Assembly: GCA_965213885.1 (NCBI GenBank)
Contig: OZ243919.1
Location: 1,674,001 to 1,738,000, forward strand
Source of the DNA: VYFG01 sp965213885
GTDB taxonomy: Bacteria > Pseudomonadota > Gammaproteobacteria > Arenicellales > Poriferihabitantaceae
Direction: 5' to 3'
Length of the DNA stretch: 64,000 nucleotides
In this document: piece after piece, positions 62,643-64,000 of the stretch
How the letters are laid out: every line of letters begins with the position of its first letter
How positions within the stretch are numbered: the first letter of the stretch is position 1
The notes under the pieces: model-generated
The model's database searches: none
Told to the model about the DNA's origin: nothing
Seen by the model: only the letters and a program-made list of their open reading frames with translations
Position numbers and translations under genes: made by a program

Positions 62643-63851
62643 ATGCTGAAAAACATGCTGACACCTGCTGATATCACCCGAATACAACAATTCATCGAGA
62701 AGAATGCCGACGGCGCCAAACCCAGACTGGCAGCGGTTCATGCATACGAAAAAAACCTGAACGCCATCCCCGCCGCGCTGGCGAGAACCATCAGCGAACA
62801 TTCCGGGAGCAGTCACGCCGTAGAGGTATGGCAAAGCAATATCGTCTCGCATACCGGAGCGGATGGATTCGGCCGACTTGCCCGCCAGGCACTGTTCATC
62901 GGTAAAGTGGAAAAGGGAGAGACCTATATCCTGGTAGACGACTTCGTCGGTCAGGGCGGCACCCTGGCGAACTTGCGCGGCTACATTCTCAAGCAAGGCG
63001 GCCACGTGGCTGCGGCACTTGTATTAACCGGGAAACCCTATTCTGCTAAACTTACACCCAGTAATGATCAACTGAAGGAGTTGAGGAAGGCCCATGGAAA
63101 AGTCCTTGAGCAATGGTGGCGAGACTACTTCGGCCACGCCTTCGATAGACTTACTCAATCGGAAGCTAGGTACCTCTCCCGCTCCCCGGATGCTGACCGA
63201 ATACGAGAACGAATTATTGAGGCGAAGCGCCCACGAGATTTCCAGGGTCACTATGGAGGTCCTAAGGCGCAAAGAAAACGCCTGAAACAGCTGGAAGCCG
63301 AACTGAGGCAGGATTTTCCGGACGGTGCTCCGCCCAGTCAGCGGCTAACTATCGGGCAGTGGCAAGGTTACGGTGAGCCTGGACCCGTCGATGTCACGGT
63401 ACTCTCCCCCAATCACTTCGACCCCAATCTGATCGTTCTGCGGCTTTTCGGCAAGCGCATCTCGCTGCCTGCCACGCTCAGACTGACCGGATCACTGCGT
63501 GGCGCCTTGTTGAAGCACTGCGTGATTCAACTGCCGCCCGAGTGGCTCGCGGGACATGCTCCCGATGGTCATCCGAGCAGGAAACCACACATCGCCCTGA
63601 TGCCCATGCCTTTTGTGGGTTCGCAGCACGCCGACGGGAGCATCATGGGTGTTGCCCTGGGGCTGGACAGAAGAGAGGCCGCCGATTGTCTGGCCCCATT
63701 CCTGTACGACGAGCACAGCCTTTCCGTTCCGCGCCGTTTATTCAATGGCGAGTGGCTGGAATGCAAAGTTGAGCAAGAAACACGCGAACGGCCCCCCTGG
63801 AATTGCAACCGGAACGCTGGACACGCAAATCGCGAATCTGGGCAAGCGTGA
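62643..63851 (+). CDS. Chimera: phosphoribosyltransferase-like domain fused to the C-terminal part of Csb2
   Basis: A 402-residue frame of two unrelated parts. Residues 1 to about 200 look like a type I phosphoribosyltransferase: 'YILVDDFVGQGGTLANL' (95-111) is the PRPP loop, and 'EQWWRDYFGHAFDRLTQSEARYL' a family-like C-terminal helix. From about residue 211 the sequence is the Cas6-like half of the type I-G CRISPR protein Csb2: 'IGQWQGYG', 'LTGSLRGALLKHC', 'PPEWLAGHAPDGHPSRKPHIALMPMPFVGSQHADG' in pieces. The frame stays open across the join. Codons upstream, from about 62550 ('CKQDPLYSASKGGDAEVAAI'), also look coding, so the N terminus may be longer or shifted. The frame ends early by a frameshift at 63792-63797. 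Confidence 0.7.
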   Translation: MLKNMLTPADITRIQQFIEKNADGAKPRLAAVHAYEKNLNAIPAALARTISEHSGSSHAVEVWQSNIVSHTGADGFGRLARQALFIGKVEKGETYILVDDFVGQGGTLANLRGYILKQGGHVAAALVLTGKPYSAKLTPSNDQLKELRKAHGKVLEQWWRDYFGHAFDRLTQSEARYLSRSPDADRIRERIIEAKRPRDFQGHYGGPKAQRKRLKQLEAELRQDFPDGAPPSQRLTIGQWQGYGEPGPVDVTVLSPNHFDPNLIVLRLFGKRISLPATLRLTGSLRGALLKHCVIQLPPEWLAGHAPDGHPSRKPHIALMPMPFVGSQHADGSIMGVALGLDRREAADCLAPFLYDEHSLSVPRRLFNGEWLECKVEQETRERPPWNCNRNAGHANRESGQA

Positions 63852-64000
63852 CTCCGGTCGTCCTGGACCGCCACTACGACGGCAAGGATCGCTGGCAACG
63901 AGCTGCCGAGGATATCAAGACGGCTTGTGAACGCGTTGGGCTGCCCAGACCGGATGAAGTCATGCTTGCATCCCGTTTCGCTCGTGGAAGGCGTTTCCCA
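63273..64000 (+). pseudogene. csb2: csb2 (type I-G CRISPR-associated, GSU0054 family), 3' part with two frameshifts
   Basis: The Cas5-like N-terminal half is missing. The Cas6-like half is read with the chimera to 63851. After the C6 run at 63792-63797 the family sequence goes on in another frame: 'LELQPERWTRKSRIWASVTPVVLDRHYDGKDRW' (in pieces) to 'GLPRPDEVML'. At about 63965 a second shift is needed to read 'HPVSLVEGVS', the expected family ending, which runs to the window edge. Two indels in 180 bases together with loss of the N-terminal half indicate a decayed gene. The rest of a type I-G locus may lie to the right. Confidence 0.75.

Noticed and set aside
63000..64000. CRISPR array near the csb2 remnant
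   Set aside because: No direct repeats with regular spacing are present inside the window.

Overview
The window is GC-rich, densely coded proteobacterial DNA. The dnaK-dnaJ-grpE group, ErpA, a YoaA/DinG-type iron-sulfur helicase, TsaB and a YpjD tail point to a gammaproteobacterium. Many solute-binding transporters (one TTT, one DctPQM TRAP, one TAXI TRAP), an Mrp-type cation/proton antiporter and enzymes for sugar acids, sulfonates and methylamines suggest a marine or saline heterotroph. I saw no rRNA, tRNA, insertion sequence or CRISPR array.

Layout. 1-0.4 kb: tail of ypjD. 0.6-7.9 kb: a seven-gene minus-strand operon (TctC, TctB, TctA, enolase-superfamily sugar-acid dehydratase, ketoglutarate-semialdehyde dehydrogenase, 2-keto-3-deoxy-pentonate dehydratase, GntR repressor), whose parts fit uptake and non-phosphorylative breakdown of an L-pentonate such as L-lyxonate. 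A PdxA-family gene diverges from it. 9.3-16.9 kb: housekeeping genes tsaB, dinG-like, dnaJ, dnaK, grpE (heat-shock-like promoters) and erpA, with a decayed rfbC fragment. 17-26 kb: IclR regulator, GMC oxidoreductase, TRAP transporter, HisD-family dehydrogenase, SDR and zinc dehydrogenase; this set resembles dihydroxypropanesulfonate (DHPS) catabolism. 26-38 kb: acyl-CoA dehydrogenase, TAXI transporter, GPP34 protein, dimethylglycine-dehydrogenase-like flavoprotein, aminotransferase and a DoeB-like deacylase.

37.7-40.7 kb is a patch of decay: a gutted PIN-PhoH gene, a Tat-exported protein of unknown function and a CpdA gene with an internal deletion. 40.7-43.7 kb: methyltransferase, PhzF protein and the cobalt transporter pair CbtBA. 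44.2-51.5 kb: a nine-gene Mrp-like operon with three large antiporter-type subunits, the last frameshifted at a C6 tract. 51.9-59 kb: flavoprotein oxidase, an intergenic region with three DnaA boxes and an AT-rich stretch (oriC-like), RDD protein, MFS transporter, TerC-family protein, and a TPR protein followed by an L,D-transpeptidase.

The right end (59.3-64 kb) is an accessory, defence-like region. A 1044-residue PLD-nuclease/SF2-helicase/DUF3427 protein is followed by a phosphoribosyltransferase-like domain read in frame into the C-terminal half of the type I-G CRISPR protein Csb2. The csb2 part then carries two further frameshifts. This chimera is the most unusual object in the window.
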